Below, one piece after another: positions 45,412-56,945 of a DNA stretch of 64,000 nt. This DNA comes from Eremophila alpestris peregrina (taxonomy: Eukaryota > Chordata > Aves > Passeriformes > Alaudidae), in NCBI GenBank assembly GCA_009792885.1, contig WMCF01000008.1, positions 17,222,952 to 17,286,951 on the forward strand, given 5' to 3'. The translations under genes and the position numbers were made by a program. The notes below the pieces were generated by a model. It saw nothing but the letters and a program-made list of their open reading frames with translations. It made no database searches and was not told the DNA's origin. Each line of letters begins with the position of its first letter. Positions within the stretch are counted from its first letter, which is position 1.

Positions 45412-48400
45412 AGAGTATCTTGTCCTAAGTGGTGGCTTTTGGCACACTACACACTGCTGTCTGCCAAGTCAAGGAGCAAAACAGCAGAGAAACAGCCCAG
45501 GAAGGCACCTTCAGAACAGCAGTAAAGCAGCAGAATGACTGTTACTGATGCTGACATTTCAACCAAGATATTATCAACCCTAACCCTCCAGTCACTCCTA
45601 GAAGTGACCAGAGATACTCTCAGCACCTCATCTCTGTGATTTGGAAGAAATGAAGCTATCTAAAACTATTAACATTAAGCATGAAAGATTCCTTTTCTTA
45701 GCTTTTGAGACCACACCACTGCTCTAAAGGCTGATACCTTAAGATGATGCATCTCATGAAGAGAGAAAAGCTGTAGAACCACTATTTTGGGAAAACCAGA
45801 AACATGAATTACCAAGCATATGTATATTAGGATGGAATATGATAGTCTTTCAAGACTTGGCAGTCCCAAGGAGTTTGTGTGTCTTGGCCAATAAGAGCAT
45901 TGCACATCCTTTTATTTTGTTGTAGTCTTGCCTAAGACTCGAGATTCTGTTCAAAACCAATAAATACAAATGTTGTATTCATAATGTATCAGTCTGAGTA
46001 CCTAATATGACAAACCAGGGATAACATCTACAAAATGGGAATAGTCTAAGATTGAAACATTACTTAATTCAAAATGCAGCCAACCTTAGAGCGACTCTAG
46101 ACATAAGGAGAATGAGTGTACAGGAGAAGCAAAGCTGCACAGAAACCACTTCAAGCAGATTAGAGAGATCTTTATAGAATTAGAGCACTTGAAATAATGT
46201 TTAATTTGATAATTTTAATTCTGTAGCCCACAGAAGATGCTCTAACAAATTCTGTTTTGTAGATTTAAAATCATTAACAAAATATTTCCTCCTTACAACA
46301 GAGTACTGTGTGTTAATTGCAAATCAAAGTTAATGTGAAGGACAGAATAGGTTCCTTAGTTTGCTCCTATTTTTGTCTCATCCACAAGCAAATCCATACA
46401 TATGACCAATATGCTTCTGAAAAATGCATATGTGTGATGGTGTTCTCTTTGATAACATGGGACACTATATCCTTTGATATTTGCATTTTACTGGCCCAGA
46501 AAGTAAATGGGGACAGTAGAGGGCACAACAAAGCAGAATTAAATTGTTATAATTTAATCAATTTCTCAGAAAACTAAAAGGCATGTTGACCAGAGTGAAA
46601 TTTGCAGGTTTGAATCACAGAGTTGAGTAGAAATATGTATTTTTACCATTTTGAAGCACAATGGGTGCATGACCAATGAAATATTCACTACTGCTGTCAA
46701 AAGACTCACCCTACAAGACGGTCGGCCTCTGAAACAGAAGGAAACACAGAAGAACCACAGGAGATCCTACCACTAGGTTGTTTTGCACTCTAGTTTGCTT
46801 TGAATGTCTTTACGTTGTACCATCCTGAAAAGTTTAAAATTCAAGGAGACAATGTGACTGCCATTAACTTTTCAAGCTGCAGAAAGTAAACTGTGGTGTT
46901 TAAAAGTGAACTCTGCACACATTGGAAGGCCAATTGTTTAAGTTTTCTAACCCCAGGATAGCCATCTCTTATTTAAAAAATCATCTGCTATAAAGGCCAT
47001 TTTTAGTTCTGGTTTTCTGTGACACAAAGTTTAGCTACAGCAAGTAATTTATATTGGATGAAATATCAAAACACTTTTGAAGTTTGAAGGATTTATATTC
47101 TTGGCATTCTAGATCAACATTATAAAATAGTCCTTGTTTCATAACAAGGGTCTAATCTTAGCAGCCTGTTAATCCTAAATCTCACTTTGTCCAAATAATA
47201 GAGCTGTTGTTTCTCCAACCACAACACAGCTTGCTCCTCAGTTTGAATAGCCAGTAATGGTAACATTTTTATTAGCATTTTGTAAAAAAATGGTATGAGC
47301 TTTTATTAAAATATACCATTTTGATGACTGACATTAAAATTGAAGTGAATGACAGAAAACAAACACGCATTCCAGCATGGGAGAGATGGTAACATCTAAT
47401 TCATTTAGAGTAACATTTTCATCTGGAGTAACATTTTCCAGTTACAGCCATTCTGACCCTTCAGAACAAAATGAACCTTGAATCCAGATACATTTTAAAA
47501 ATTAAAGTAAGATTTGGTCACTGAGGACAAAGAATTCAAGACAACTGAAACAGCTACTGAGACGCTCTTAATCTGGAAATTAATTAGAGAAGAATGACTT
47601 TTTTTCTTAAAATTACACAAGTTAATGTTGTTTATTCTAGGAACTGGCAATAACATTCAACTAACACTCACAGCCAGTTCATTTAGTCTTTGGTGATGTA
47701 AGTATATTTAGCATTTACGTGGCCATTGCCAAGGTTTATCCTATTTTAGTGAGGCCAAGAGTACAGAGTGATGGTTTACATTTTTAATTATTCATTACAT
47801 TCAGTTGATGTCCTCAGATTCAGACCCAACCACTATACAAACATACACTGGTACATTTCAAACTTGCTCTTATTCCTATTTGGATATTTTTAGCAACTTA
47901 AAACCAGAACAAATTCACTGAAGTGCATACTTACACTATGCTTGAATGTGTTTCAGCAGAGTACTTCATTCTGACCAACTGCTATGTGTCACACAAAGCA
48001 ACAAGGGTCAAAATCAGAAATAATTTTAGTCATCAGTGGACTAAAAATAGAGCAATCTCATAGTCTTGTAAATTTTCAGAGCCTATTAACTCAAATAAGG
48101 AAGATCTTCTTATAAATCCAGTGCAATTCCACATCCCTTTCCCACACTCTCCACAATGCCTATTTTATTGCATCTATAATGGATCTGTTGAATAATAATT
48201 TCAAAAACCCACAACATGCTTCTGTCCCTATATGTCAATGTACACTTAATTTCACTTGCATTTAGTTGCACCTTGTGTGGACACACAGCAGTGCAAATAT
48301 TCTGAATTGACACAGTGACCTGTTTTGCTCTTAGCAGCTGCTAAACTTTATTTACCATTTACCATAAAAACTGTACTTTTTGCCCATTGTTAAAATTATA

Positions 48401-50216
48401 GAACAATTATACAATCTTAACTTCCAGAAAATAACAGGAGTTCCACTACTGCATAACCAAAAAAAAGAAAAAAAAAAAACCAAAAAAAAACCCAAAAAAA
48501 CCCAACAGGGATGTTTACAAGCAAAAATAAAAAAATATATTTTGTGAAATAATAAGCATCAGCCCTCAAAAATAAAGCACTGTTTTCCCTATAAAGAGAG
48601 ATTCCTAACACATTTACAGAGTTCACCTATGCAGATGAATACCCAAATGACTGAAAAGACAGGTCACACTACACTGTTAACCTGGAACACGATTATCATA
48701 GCTAAATAGCCACCTAATACATGAAAAAAGCCTTTCCTCCTAGGTTGCTCCTCTCCTCCCACGAAGCTACCAGTCATCTTCTTTACTCATTTAACCATTC
48801 TCCACAGCTTTGCAAGTCATGTTCCTAGGAGGTGCCATGTTGTGGAGTTCCTTCGTGGTTCTTTGATTCTTTTCTGAGATCATTCCTTCCCAGTTTGCTG
48901 GTTAAGGTGGGGATGTCTTTGTGCTCCAAGGTAGAGAAATACATAGAAGTAGAGTTCACAGGTTTTAAGGAAGTGGAAAGAAGCCAGAGTGAAGCTCTGA
49001 AAGTTCAGGACCCTCTGAAGTGCATGGCTTGCTTTTCCTCAAACTCCAAATGCAAACCAGATCTGTTGTGAAAACCCCCAAAATCTTGGAGATGTATATT
49101 GCCGTCTGACCTGAACACATCCAGGGCTACACAGCAAGTCCTGGGGATTCTCCATTTACTCTGGGTTGTACACAGATCTGGCTCCAAAAATGTAGGAGGG
49201 GGCACACTTCAGAGACAGATCCTTTGAGAGAGGGAAAATGTCAGAGTCTGAGGGCTGTTTTTTAGAAACCCTTCTATAAAACAGTTAGCCGGTTCCGTTC
49301 ATCCGGATGTTAACAGTAAAGTCCAAAGCAAACTTCTGAAAGGCAATGAACCTTTCCCTCCACTTGTCATCCCTCATCAGATCTGATCGTTCAGCTTTTG
49401 CCATCTTCCTGTAGGACAGGGACCCGGGTTTTAGGTCTTTTCAGCCCTGCAAAGATACGCAACCAGCGACACACTGGCTAAGAGGACAGGCGTACCCTGA
49501 AGGAGGGAGTAACACTTGGAGCTGCAGCTCCACCTTTAGATAGAAATTGGCATTGAAACACCAGCAGCAGGAAAAGCACCCGTAGCAGCTGTCCAGCTTG
49601 AATTCGCTCCCACCGAAGGGAGGATAACTTTGTGGCAATGGGATGCACGATGCTGGACAGTCCCTCAAGCAGCTCCCAAGTGTCAGCTGCTGGCACGGCT
49701 GTCTGGGTGCTCTTGGATCAGGCTTGCCCCTCGTGCACTCCAGCGGTTTTCCAGTAACATCAGTTTTCAGTCTCAGAATACTCACACGGTGTAATGTCAG
49801 GAGACACCTCTCTTGCTCCCCTAGACCGTCTCCTCTTTCCTGGTCCGCATTTCAGTGTGTTGGTGTTTACATCACCCAGAAAAGAGGTCAGCCTTGCCTC
49901 AGATGTCCCTGCTGCCTCAGAGAGTGATTTCTGTCCATGATGCCACCACTCCCTGCAGAAGTGGTCCAGAGGCTCCAGTGGAGACCTGCTGCCCTGCAGG
50001 ACACATGGCCCGGCCAGGAGGCACCTTCCCAGCACCTTCCTTCTGAGGGCCTTGAGATGCCATGAGCACCTAGCACAGGCTCCAGAGGAACGGATCCTGG
50101 AGGAGGATGCTCAAGTGGAAATGGTGACTATGAAGGAAGAGTTTTCCCAGTGGGATGTACTCAGTTATGTGGGAAAGAAGGGAGCTGGAGGGGACAAGGG
50201 CAGGAGTGAGGGGATC
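45412..50216. other. Intergenic, 3' flank of tetraspanin gene
   Basis: Unique sequence without a recognised gene. An A/C-rich tract occupies 48458-48505. For the tetraspanin on the minus strand I see no AATAAA or ATTAAA close to the stop. The nearest candidate is AATAAA on the minus strand at 48347-48352, 1.9 kb away, so its 3' end is unknown. Confidence 0.6.
48458..48505. repeat. A-rich low-complexity tract
   Basis: Runs of A broken by CC, G and CCC, forming A-rich low-complexity DNA. No LINE or SINE body is seen next to it that it could terminate. Confidence 0.85.
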
Positions 50217-50933
50217 TCAGCGAGTGGTGGTGATGCCCAGCAGGTGGGCAGGGACGCGGGCAGCCAGCAGGCAGGCCAGCACAATACCGACGAGCTGCAG
50301 CAGCGCCAGCCCCAGGGCAGCGGTGGCAACACACGACATGTTGCTGCCGACGAAGGCGGACACCCTGCCGAAGCAGCCGTCGCGGTGCAGCAGACGCGCG
50401 TCGGGCGGGCTGCGCTGGCAGCCGCGGCGGGCCCGGCAGCAGCTGAGCGGCACCGAGCCGTTCTGCTCCAGCCCCCAGGGCGAGCCCAGCCAGTCGCGGT
50501 AGCTCTCCACGCCGCAGCAGGACAGGGCGCGCTGCAGCGCGTCCAGGGCGTCCGCCACCCCGTCGTCCTCCCCGTAAGCCAGCAGCGCCTGGCGCAGCCC
50601 CTCCTGGAAGCCCTGCGCCAGGGTCTGGCGGTACAGGAGCGCCGAGAGCCCGGCCGCCAGCCCCGCCGCCAGCACGAAGGCCAGGAAGGCGCTGTAGGCG
50701 CGCAGGAGGCCCCGGTGCTCCGTAGCGGCGCCGAAGCAGCCCAGGAAGCCCCAGATGATGACGGCGAGGCCGGTGGCCAAGAGGATGGCGGGGGCGCTGG
50801 GGTAGCCGCTGGCCGACAGCGCCAAGTAACTGCCCAGAGACACCTTGGCCCACAGGCCGATGATGAGCATGGTCAGCCCCGCTGCCCAAAAGACGAAGCT
50901 GAAGGCCATGAGGGACAGCTTGAGCAGGGTCAT
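50217..50933 (-). CDS. Intronless tetraspanin, TSPAN6/TSPAN7-like, 238 aa
   Basis: A complete tetraspanin in a single open frame. Tetraspanins are four-pass proteins that organise membrane microdomains. Spans lie at about residues 8-28, 48-70, 80-101 and 201-224. The large extracellular loop (about 102-200) carries the diagnostic CCG at 139-141, SCC at 164-166, Cys172 and Cys187, giving six cysteines, and an NGS sequon at 158-160. The phrases FSFVFW, GFLGCFG and LSCCGVESYRDW resemble TSPAN6 and TSPAN7. I start it at ATG 50933 (GGGCACC before ATG, a good Kozak context). The frame is open 15 codons further upstream, but only from a GTG at 50978. TSPAN6/7 genes have several introns, so the lack of any suggests an old retrocopy that stayed open; codon use is extremely GC-rich. 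No poly(A) tail or flanking repeats of a recent retrocopy are seen. Orthology is uncertain, so I give no symbol. Confidence 0.88.
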   Translation of the reverse strand: MTLLKLSLMAFSFVFWAAGLTMLIIGLWAKVSLGSYLALSASGYPSAPAILLATGLAVIIWGFLGCFGAATEHRGLLRAYSAFLAFVLAAGLAAGLSALLYRQTLAQGFQEGLRQALLAYGEDDGVADALDALQRALSCCGVESYRDWLGSPWGLEQNGSVPLSCCRARRGCQRSPPDARLLHRDGCFGRVSAFVGSNMSCVATAALGLALLQLVGIVLACLLAARVPAHLLGITTTR

Positions 50934-51260
50934 GGTGCCCTCGGGCCCTGCTGTCGCCGGGACGGCGGTGGCGGTCACGGTGAGGGCCTCCGGCAGCCGT
51001 CGGTGCGGAGCACGGGCGCCCCGGCGGCGTTCAGAGGTGCGGGCGGGCCCTGCCGGTGCCCCGAGCAGCCGTCGGTGCGGGCCCGCTGCAGTCCCCGGCA
51101 GCCGGGACCAGCCCCGCCGCGCCTCCGCCCCGGCCCCTTTTTGAGGGCGCGGCCCGGGGCGGGCCGGCGGAGCTGGGCAGCGCTGCGGGGCTCGGCGGGG
51201 CGGGACGAGCCGCCCACAGCAGGCAGCTGCCGGGCCGCGGGGCCCGGGATCCCCGGGCGA
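50934..51260 (-). promoter_or_regulatory. CpG-island promoter and 5' UTR of the tetraspanin gene
   Basis: CpG-dense GC-rich sequence continues upstream of the tetraspanin ATG for about 330 bases and then ends where the LTR-like element begins. No TATA box is evident. The island spans the whole coding region as well (about 50220-51260). Such an island argues that the gene has its own promoter and is not simply a dead retrocopy. Confidence 0.6.
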
Positions 51261-51299
51261 GCTAAACGGGTGCGACTGGCACTCATGTCAGCCCGCAGC

Positions 51300-51760
51300 A
51301 CTGCGGACCCTTGAAAATGATTCCCCCCAGCAGCCCCCCGAAACTCCCAGGCCAGCTCAGATCTCAAGGGGCTTAGGAGGGAATATTTCAGAGGTAGGAC
51401 AAAGGATTTACCAAAAGAGGCTCTCCCCAAAGTTGTCTGAGATGTTTATTCTTTGATGGTCCGAGGGGGGGAAGAGGGGCGAACAAAGGAGAACAGGGCC
51501 TTATGTAAGTTTTGTCCAGAGAAGGGGACAGCTGGACATAAGCCAATAGGGTCAGGGAAGAAGTGAAGGGTCAAGATATATGTTCACAAATTCCAGGGGT
51601 CTCTGAGAGGGGGAGAAGCCATTTCCCATAGAAATGCAACAGACCCTCAGCCGAAAACATCCTGTAAGAGGATATTTACCATTAATGGCATGTGCTGCAG
51701 CCCAGGTTTGCCCTGGGAAAGGGACTAAACTTTTATAAGCACTAGGAGTAATACTCAACA
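51300..51760 (-). mobile_element. LTR-like element, minus strand, directly upstream of tetraspanin
   Basis: Read on the minus strand, the block starts near TGTTGAGTATTACTCC (51760) and contains an ACTTACATAAGG TATA-like phrase. About 50 bases later comes the poly(A) signal AATAAA (51450-51445), and it ends near 51300. TATA-like box and AATAAA at this spacing are the U3/R arrangement of a retroviral LTR. The element lies about 370 bases from the tetraspanin ATG and has the same orientation. I found no clear target-site duplication, and no internal retroviral genes are present, so it would be a solo LTR. Ends are approximate. Confidence 0.5.
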
Positions 51761-54700
51761 CACAGATATATAACGAGAGGTTTTGGTTTTATTTCTTTTA
51801 CTGCATCAAGCTGTGCTATTAAGACCCGTTGTAGAAATAAACATAAATCTGTACCTGAATATTAACTAACTACACATTCAGTCAGTCACTCCGTTTAGAT
51901 TTTCCCGGCTGGAAACTATTTTCAGGGTGGCCTGACCCTGTTAAATATTCATTGATTTAGCCCATGATAACACTGAGCCGCTGGGAAGACATTAAACCAC
52001 AGTGAGGTACTGTTATATAACTCGTGGCCCAGGAAGCTCCGAGATTCCATCCCCAACGTAGTCTCATTGCAAAAGAGCAAAAGATAAGCTACTCCTACAA
52101 GTCAGGTTAAAAAAAAAAATTAGTAGGAAACTGTAAATGAGACAGTGTCTCAGTCAGAGGTAGAATTAACATCTCTAGGCTAATTTGGTTTGTATGTGCA
52201 ACAGTCACACAAAAAAAAAACCCAGGTCGGAGTATGCTGTAGTTCACATCTTTATCAAACCCTTTTGGGACTGAATTCTGAGGTCTAATTGTGTTTCAGT
52301 GGTAACATTTTCTTGATTTCTTTCTGTTACAGATTTAGGGAGGGAAAGGAGGTGCTTTATGTGTCACATTTTAATGCACAGGTTTAATGTGCAACCAGAA
52401 ACTCATAGTTGTCAAACCATTAATATAGCATAATCATAACTGAAACATCACTGGATCTTTATTAAAGGCCTGCCTTGACAATTTCATTAGCAGGAGGATG
52501 CTATCATTCCTGCATTTTACAGGTTCTCTTCTTTTGCCAGTTTACAAATTTAAGCTCTTTATAATTTTCTTGAGAGATCACGTCTGAGCTAGTTTGATCT
52601 GATTCTCAGATCTTTTCTGAAGATTCCCAGATCTTTATGTCAAGATGTTTCAGAATTGATGATGTCCATGCTCTAGAAGTACTCCTCAGTACATCATATT
52701 ACTCATTTTAGCACTAAATCATATGACTAATATCCACAGGGAAGAGCAAAAGCTCACATCAAAGACAAACTTGAGGTCTGCAGGTGTGGAATTTCATAAT
52801 CAAAAGCTAAAAGATTATTATTTTCACGGTTTCACACCTAAATGGATAGCCAGTGTTGGGACCTCTGACAGTTACATTCCTGAAGCTATGTGTCTTATCA
52901 AGCAGAGAGTCTCAGCTGGCCAGGCATCTGTCAGCCATGCAGGGAAAAGTCCTTGCTGTCCTTAGAAAGGGTTGATCATTGCCATGTTGCAATCTTTCAA
53001 ACACCTGCTTTCTCTCTTGGGATTTTGCACCATTTCATAGCAGCATTTTTCCTTTTGATTCCTTGACTGCTAACGAGCTACGTCTCAAAACTACCAGTTG
53101 CTGGTTTGCCTTCCTCATCTCGCATGTCTCTGTGTACTTGCTCACAATGGAGCAATTATTTCTGAAGTTTCTCAGAGCTATCAGAACTAGGTTTTGGATC
53201 ACAAACAGCTGAAAGCCACAGAAGGGCTAGACTAGCTATGTTAGGCAGCGCTAATGAGGAGCTACAGACCCTTTTCACAGGTCAAACCTGTGAATGCTCT
53301 TTCTAAACACTGCCTCAGGTTCAACAGGCTCCAACACCAATAAAGAACACCAGTCAGCAGGATTTTCTGTTACCCTTGTCCTTCCTTGCAGTGAAAGCAG
53401 ACAGACAAAATAGCTTTAGAACAGGCTTATACAAGGTACCTTAGGAAGCATCATGCCTGGTAGGAGCAGTCAAAATATAGGGCATATGGGCAGATCTGTT
53501 GTCATCCAGGTTGCTCTAACATGTGCCAGAAATCAATAATGGTGCTAAAGGTACAGAAATCCAGATCCCCAAAAATACATTTTATGATCAGTCAGTGTGG
53601 TTGTGAAGTATTTGACACAAAAGAACTATGGGTTCACAAAATAACTATTGGTTTCATTGACAGTTATGTCTTGACCTGCCTCCAAAAATCATGTTAAGCA
53701 TTCAGTGTTGAAAGGTGCCAGATGATTATAACATTTGTGGTTTTTTAGACCAGGGTGAAATGACTATACAGGGCCAAATCCTGTCCATTCCCATAATCAC
53801 ACTCATGGAACTGTTTGGGTAAGTAGAGGAGGTAGGGTTGGACTCCTTGAGTGTATGTGGAATTATAAATGATGAAACAGCCTCAGTGTCTGAAAAATAA
53901 ACTTACTGGAATAGCTTGATTTTCCAGACATTGGCCAAATCATAAATTATGTTAACATCTTTGTAAAAAAACTGTTAAAGGATCTCATGAAATCATACAA
54001 GTGAATAAATTTTTATGATATTATGTGTGATATGTGGACTGACAATCTGATGAAAGAGAACTGATGCTCCATTCTATATTGTTTTGGAAAGCAAAGTCTT
54101 GTGGAAATACCATAAGAAGGGAGGATTCAGATATGCCTAACCCACTAAGTCAGAGCAGTGATACTGATTATCAACAAGTGGTTACAAATATGGGCAGGAA
54201 ATACACTGAGACTGACCCGGGAAATGCAAACTAATACATCCTAGAGAAAACTGGTGCTTACTGACATCAAGAAGCTGCCTGCCAAGCCGTGCATCTGAAG
54301 GACATGTGGGTGATGGGAGATACCTAATTAGGCAGCGCTTTGCAATACTATTTGGCAAGGAAAAGCTGTCTGCTTGAAGCATGAATTTTCTTCTTCCCTT
54401 ACTGTTTTGGTTTGGTAACACCTTAGTAATACTGTTACATCTCCTTCCTGGCAGATGTATGGTGATTTTAATTTAAAGTGATCATCTCAACTTCCTGATT
54501 TTTTTTTTTGCCAGAGTTTACACTTGAAATTCTGAAGTTACTATTTGCCATCACTCTGTTACAGAGGGAAGAGCAATGAAGGGATTCTTCATGGCTCTTC
54601 AGGGAAACTGAGCCTTTTTTATGTTATTAGTTCATGACTATTTAAGGTATCTCTAGAAAAATGAATGGCAGCACTGGCACAGAGAGCAAGATCAGGTAGT

Positions 54701-56489
54701 CAGGAGTTCTACCACAAAAATATGGGTAGCAAGAGTAGCTTAAAAAAGCATTGATTTAATGTTCTCAAGTGTATTTTCCTTGGACACCAGAATGAGATTT
54801 TCATGTCATGATTTACAGAGAGGTACTATAGCTGCTAAAGTACCTGCATTTATTTACCTTGGGGAAAACTTAGAAGCCCCATGATGCCACCATAGTGTTC
54901 TGCTGGTGTTATACTAGTGTACCTTTGATGTAACTATTTACTATTGGTAGTTTATTGTCTGGCAATATGCTTAAGAGCTCCTCCCATGGACAAGATGCCT
55001 ACTGGGTGGGATCCCTGTAAATACAAAGCAAAAGTGTCTCCTATGGTAAAGTCTGATATTGCAATGCTTCGTCTTGTTGACTGATTTCTTACACCATAAA
55101 TTCAAGTTGATTGAGTTCAATAGAACTGTTAATAGGAAAAGTAGTTTTTCAGTGCAAGATATCTAATTCCAACTGAAATTATTTTTAAGTAAAACTGAAA
55201 GTTATCTTTATTTTAAATTGAATCAGATCAAACAAAAGTCATAGTTTTACTGACTCTTAGGGCTGTGCAGCATGGGTATGGTGCAAACCCAGGTTGAATG
55301 GGAAAAGATGAACTTGGAGAAAGAGAATTTCCCCTTAATCTTTCCATTCATTCTGGAAAGGAAATGTGACAACATTTCATAACCGAACTCACTTCCAGTT
55401 GCATGTTCCTTCAGGGAAAATGAATAGATTATGGAACACCATGTATTATTTGCCCTGTCACAAACCCTTGGTCCAAGAGGAGATACTGGCTGAACTGCTT
55501 GTGCTCTTTCAGCAGACTGAGGGACACAGCCTGGGCAGAGAAGAGAGATATCCAGGTGGGTCCCTGCCAGCTTGCATGGCTGAGTGGATGTCTCCACCTG
55601 CAGCAACTCTGATCCTAAGGAAGATCTCAACCTCCTAATCCATGGAATGTACTAATGTACTTCACCAACAGTACTAGCACGAGCACTATTTTTTGTCACA
55701 GCAAGTTTATTTTAGGAACTCAAGTGTATAATCTCTGCTATATATCAGTTACTTTGCTATTAATAGCAATGATCAGAGATGCTTTGAATTAATGATTTAC
55801 TTCTAATGTGTTTTTTAACCTTAAAATAAAACACAAAATTTAATTTTAGCTGTACCTTCAGTGTAACTGGAGGAAAATATGATCCATGCCTTAAGCAGGT
55901 CTCTCAAGGATAAATTCAATGCATTTTCCATTTACCCCACAGGAAATTATTATATGCTGGACATCAGATATATTTCAACACTAGTATGTCCAAATAGCAT
56001 GCAGGCTAGGTTGGTGGTCATGTGTCAAAATACCATGTCAAAAGAATAATAATAATAATAAAAAAGAAGTAGATCTTTAAACTTTTTTTTTTTTTTAGGG
56101 AGAAATGGGAGAGGAAGATAAGATTGAACACTGCCAAATTTTACACTTAATTTTAAAATATTTGAACATATTTATACTAATTCTCAATTTTCACTAATTC
56201 TCTATTTACACTTGTTGTATCAGGAGCTGAGGGAATTAAGCATTTCATGTATGGGATCTGTGTTATGTGCATATTGACAGCAGTTCAGTGTACTTGGCAA
56301 GTCATCATTCATATAACACTTACCTACATTATCAATACAGATTTCCATATATGAGATTTCCAAGATCTGCAGTAACAAAAATCTCTTCCACTTTTCACTT
56401 GGTTGGTGTAATTTTGTATGACCTTTGCTGGTTTTGAAAGTTAATGACCTTATGATACAATCTTCCAGGTGTCCAGAGTGCAATGAGCC
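51761..56489. other. Intergenic, no gene seen
   Basis: Unique AT-rich sequence with poly-A and poly-T runs (for example near 52110 and 56081-56097) and five AAT units at 56045-56059. A GGGCCAAATCCTGTCC phrase near 53772 recalls an old amniote repeat but is too short to call. Open frames are short and without domains. Confidence 0.6.
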
Positions 56490-56945
56490 ACGTGAAGATG
56501 TATCAAGTCTGAGGGTGAGCCAGCAGCCTCTCAGAGTGGCTTATTAAGAGCGAGAGGACTTCCTCAGGTGTGCTTTGTAAAAGAAAAGCTTTTAATAAAG
56601 ACAAAATAACAAACAGTATCAAACAAAAAAGAAACAAGCTGAGCACAGTGCAAGGGGACCCTCGCACTGTGTAACTCACCCCGAAAAAGCCATGAGGAGT
56701 TCTGTGCAGTCCTTTCATACCTAATGGTTGAGGAGGTGTCCTTGGCAATTTGTCCAATGGAAATAACAACAGGTCTTGAGTTATGCTTCAGGTGACCAAC
56801 ATGTGTCTCAGGCTGGCACTCGGCCAACCAGGATAACAGAAGCATCAAACTTTCTGGCTTCTTTAACTTATATGTGAACAAGAGATTAAACCCCAGTTAT
56901 TTCTTTATACAGAAAAGGCCTGCTACCCTGGGGGTGCATCCCTAC
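56490..56945 (-). mobile_element. LTR-like element, minus strand
   Basis: Read on the minus strand the block begins near TGCACCCCCAGGGTAGC. It contains a GGTATGAAAGGAC TATA-like phrase, then GGGGTGAGTTACACAG, a 13-bp-arm stem-loop (56644-56671), an ATTAAA poly(A)-like signal (GTCTTTATTAAAAGC) and an end near 56490. Order and spacing fit a solo LTR of an avian endogenous retrovirus. No internal genes are seen. Boundaries are approximate and no target-site duplication was confirmed. Open frames here are shadows. Confidence 0.5.
56644..56671 (-). repeat. Stem-loop within LTR-like element
   Basis: Arms CACAGTGCAAGGG and CCCTCGCACTGTG pair over 13 bases around a 2-base centre. The single non-complementary position is a G-U wobble when transcribed from the minus strand, the inferred sense strand of the LTR. 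It lies about 65 bases before the ATTAAA signal, where an R-region hairpin would be expected. Confidence 0.75.

Noticed and set aside
46595..46625. A GGTTTGAATC phrase resembling a tRNA T-arm
   Set aside because: No matching acceptor, D or anticodon arms could be found around it.
50052..51314. A 420-codon open frame on the plus strand
   Set aside because: It is antisense to the tetraspanin gene. Its length results from GC-rich third codon positions on the minus strand; the protein is low-complexity (A, G, R, Q) with no domain.
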